From Pyrodictium sp. (lineage in GTDB: Archaea > Thermoproteota > Thermoprotei_A > Sulfolobales > Pyrodictiaceae), in contig JABXKE010000002.1 of the NCBI GenBank assembly GCA_013540595.1, positions 1,054,050 through 1,118,049 on the forward strand: a stretch of 64,000 nucleotides of DNA, written 5' to 3'. Below, in pieces: positions 62,275-64,000 of the stretch. How positions within the stretch are numbered: position 1 is the first letter of the stretch; the number at the start of each line of letters is the position of its first letter. The notes beneath the pieces are model-generated. The model saw only the letters and a list, made by a program, of their open reading frames with translations. It did not search any database and was not told the DNA's origin. The translations under genes and the position numbers were made by a program.

Positions 62275-63094
62275 GACACTCTAGAGACACCCGGCATTCA
62301 ATTATACAAAACCACTAGACCTCCAGCCCCCAGAGTAAATGTCCCAACAACACCACGAACAAGCCCGCCATAAACCAAACACCAACAACCCCAAACCCTG
62401 GGAAACCACCCAAGCAAGAAATAGGCATTACACCCCAAACACGCCCAGAATACTAGTATAAATCCTCTGCTACACAATACCTTAAGGGATTTATATGCAT
62501 AATCAACACCCAGACCCCGTGTAGACATGCTACCCTACTACTTGCTCCTACAGCAAGCTTCGCAGATGAATAATTTCATGGGAGTCATCCTGTCTACTCA
62601 GTGTAATCCCTAGAATACTCTTACGGCCATCCCTTCTTGTATTACTGGTTGCTTGCCCCCCTTGTTTATAGCAGACTAGGCTTCAAAACATGGTGAAGGA
62701 CTGGTGTGTCTTGCTGAGTTCTCCTTTGTTGCCGGCTTTTATGTTATGGTAGTAGTAGCTTTAGTATTGGCTCAAACTTTCTCATTGTGCTCACTGCTTT
62801 CTCGTTAGTGTTGAGGCTGCTAGGCGGGCTCGCCGTGTTGCTCTGCTTATTTGTGCCCGTGCTGGTTCCTTATTGCCACTGCCTCCTCGTCGAGCTTCTT
62901 GGAGTGCTTGCGGCTGTGACGACTGGTTTTATCAGGATTGGCTTGTAGTAGTACATGGTGGTTGTTGTGGATGGTGCTGAGGATATGGTTTTTAGTGAGA
63001 GGCTGAAAGGAGGAGTTGCCTGGTTAAGAGGGCTGTGCAAGCGCGGCAGTCGCAGGAAGGGTAGTGTGTATTTAAGTAGCTTCGTTGTTTGGGG
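62275..63094. other. Gene-poor region, 820 bases
   Basis: I see no gene, tRNA or repeat array here. A minus-strand frame at 62298-62528 is Trp/Cys/Gly-rich and not convincing. The stretch 62700-63060 has many short open pieces on the plus strand (for example around GGGGGTTGCTGGTT-like CT-rich DNA), which could be decayed coding DNA, but no family can be named. Confidence 0.35.
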
Positions 63095-63529
63095 CTAAGG
63101 AACTACTTTAAGCCATGGTATCCTCTTGAAGTCTTCATCGAAGGTTAGGATAGTGTTTACGCCGTAGTATCTACATGTAGCTGCTATTCGTGAGTCATTA
63201 GGTAGTAGTCCATACTCCTCCATGACCTTGACCGCTAACTCCTTTACTTCACTGTTTACCTCGAGTTCTATGAAGTACTCTTGAAGGAACTGTAGGTGGT
63301 GAGTCATCGTCTTAGCGGCTTCTTTAACTGTTTCTGGCGTCCTCCTAAGCTCGTAGGCCTTCTTGCCTGTAAGCAGTTTGACTGTTATAAACACTACTTC
63401 TGAGAATACAACACTGTTTATGTAGCCCTTGACGTCTCCCTGAAGTACTGGTTCTAAGAGCCTCTTAGCACTCGTATCTCCGGCAAAGTATCTTATTATC
63501 ACGTTGCTATCAATAAATACCGAGTTCAT
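63095..63529 (-). CDS. vapC: PIN-domain ribonuclease toxin (VapC)
   Basis: A 144-residue PIN domain. The acidic site is complete: Asp7 in FIDSN, Glu44 in FSEVVF, Asp112 in PNDSRIAATC and Asp131/Asp133 in TFDEDF. These bind Mg or Mn and cut RNA. Its start overlaps the end of the antitoxin gene by 20 bp, the typical VapBC layout. The antitoxin should inhibit it and repress the operon. Crenarchaea carry many such pairs. Confidence 0.88.
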   Translation of the reverse strand: MNSVFIDSNVIIRYFAGDTSAKRLLEPVLQGDVKGYINSVVFSEVVFITVKLLTGKKAYELRRTPETVKEAAKTMTHHLQFLQEYFIELEVNSEVKELAVKVMEEYGLLPNDSRIAATCRYYGVNTILTFDEDFKRIPWLKVVP

Positions 63530-63710
63530 CCTCGGCCTCCCGTAGGACTTGGTCTAAGCGCTCTCTACTCACCCTAATAGAGCCAAACACTTTCTCGGCG
63601 AGCTCCCTACCAATAACCTTTACTAGTAATACCTCGCCTTCACGGGCCTCAAGCCTCTCTAAGGGCTTTAATACCCCATTCTCGTACCTTACTCTGATAA
63701 CCTTAGACAC
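63510..63710 (-). CDS. vapB: AF2212-type antitoxin (VapB-like)
   Basis: A 66-residue protein. SKVIRVRYENGVLKPLERL is the AF2212/DUF104 beta core, followed by EGEVLLVKVIG and a C-terminal amphipathic helix (RERLDQVLREAEDELGIY) that should bind VapC. It lies directly upstream of and overlaps the toxin gene. It is similar in design to the orphan antitoxin at 16669. Confidence 0.85.
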   Translation of the reverse strand: MSKVIRVRYENGVLKPLERLEAREGEVLLVKVIGRELAEKVFGSIRVSRERLDQVLREAEDELGIY

Positions 63711-63854
63711 TTACTTCACCTCATCTGCATACCAAGCTGTTTCAGGAAAAGAACCTTTCCTCTCAGCCCGGTGCTCCCATACTTAAGCCGCGAAGCCCCG
63801 TATTTAGAGGAGGCTACATAAGCGTAGGGCAAGAACGTTGATGTTAGGCTTACC

Positions 63855-64000
63855 TTGTTCGCCTTGTTCGTCGAGAGGAATAGTGTCTGGGTGCCGCCCC
63901 GGGCTGCGTGGTCTGCAGGTCTCCCACCCATGGAGGAGGCTGTGAACGTGGCGGGTATTCTTGGCGGCAATACTGTGGCCAGGCTCGTGAGGGAGATGCC
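63855..64000 (+). CDS. Possible 5' part of a gene running off the right edge
   Basis: A plus-strand frame is open from 63828 to the window end: LFALFVERNSVWVPPRAAWS, then GLPPMEEAVNVAGILGG. Possible starts are TTG 63855, GTG 63891 and ATG 63930, none with a good ribosome site. Codon use is like nearby genes, and it is divergent from the VapBC pair. I recognise no family. The opposite-strand frame at 63716-63970 is taken to be its shadow. Confidence 0.3.
   Translation, partial: MFALFVERNSVWVPPRAAWSAGLPPMEEAVNVAGILGGNTVARLVREM

Noticed and set aside
62298-62528. Minus-strand frame of 76 codons
   Set aside because: Trp/Gly/Cys-rich composition unlike neighbouring proteins and no recognisable domain.
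63716-63970. Minus-strand frame of 84 codons at the right end
   Set aside because: Low-complexity Ser/Thr/Arg composition; probably the shadow of a plus-strand frame running off the edge.
1-64000. CRISPR array, rRNA genes, full insertion sequences
   Set aside because: No regularly spaced repeats, no rRNA-like stretches and no transposase with inverted repeats were seen on either strand.

Overview
The window looks like a chromosome segment from a hyperthermophilic crenarchaeon, most likely of the Desulfurococcales and close to Pyrodictium, Hyperthermus or Pyrolobus. This assignment is an inference. It rests on archaeal-only genes (glycerol-1-phosphate dehydrogenase, two proteasome beta subunits, a TFB-like protein, a KH-type CPSF nuclease, archaeal NMN adenylyltransferase), on frequent GTG and TTG starts, and on Thr/Ser-rich stalks on secreted proteins.

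Layout. Positions 1-9.1 kb hold exported proteins (a secreted protein cut by the window edge, a transglutaminase-like protein, a large clostripain-like surface protease), a STAND ATPase regulator and a zinc-ribbon pair. Positions 9.5-16.6 kb are a respiratory island: a TAT-exported molybdopterin oxidoreductase, its four-cluster ferredoxin and cytochrome b subunits, a membrane-anchored SagB-type flavoprotein and an octaheme cytochrome c. At 17-18.7 kb a tRNA-Val gene is flanked by what looks like a decayed integrated element. Positions 19.4-30.7 kb are AT-richer and carry housekeeping genes (RNA methyltransferase, NadM, RtcA, GTPase, TFB-like protein, proteasome, endonuclease V, lipid synthesis, CPSF nuclease). 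Positions 30.7-38.8 kb hold a MoxR / VWA / DUF58 cluster with an ABC exporter. Positions 38.8-47 kb hold transporters, a copper ATPase with a YHS protein, an M29 aminopeptidase and a HAD phosphatase. Positions 47.5-49.2 kb carry most of leuS. Positions 49.2-58.7 kb hold an oligopeptide-type ABC transporter divergent from a hydantoinase/oxoprolinase pair. Positions 59-63.7 kb hold a second octaheme cytochrome, an FkbM methyltransferase and a VapBC pair.

The most striking feature is a set of three breakpoints where unrelated genes are cut in mid-domain and joined: about 30,690 (CPSF nuclease against a VWA protein, tail to tail), about 49,195 (leuS against an OppF-type ATPase, tail to tail) and about 58,730 (HyuB joined to a headless PIN toxin). 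CPSF nuclease and leuS are expected to be essential. The joins are therefore either assembly chimeras or recent rearrangements whose missing halves lie elsewhere. Three further genes carry apparent single-base frameshifts, each next to a run of G (13,271; 17,170; 18,629), which favours sequence error over biology for those.

Functionally, the molybdoenzyme module and the two HAO-like octaheme cytochromes, one anchored at its N-terminus and one at its C-terminus, suggest extracytoplasmic respiration of an oxidised nitrogen, sulfur or metal compound. The peptide transporter, M29 peptidase, C11 protease and HyuAB genes fit growth on peptides or amides.
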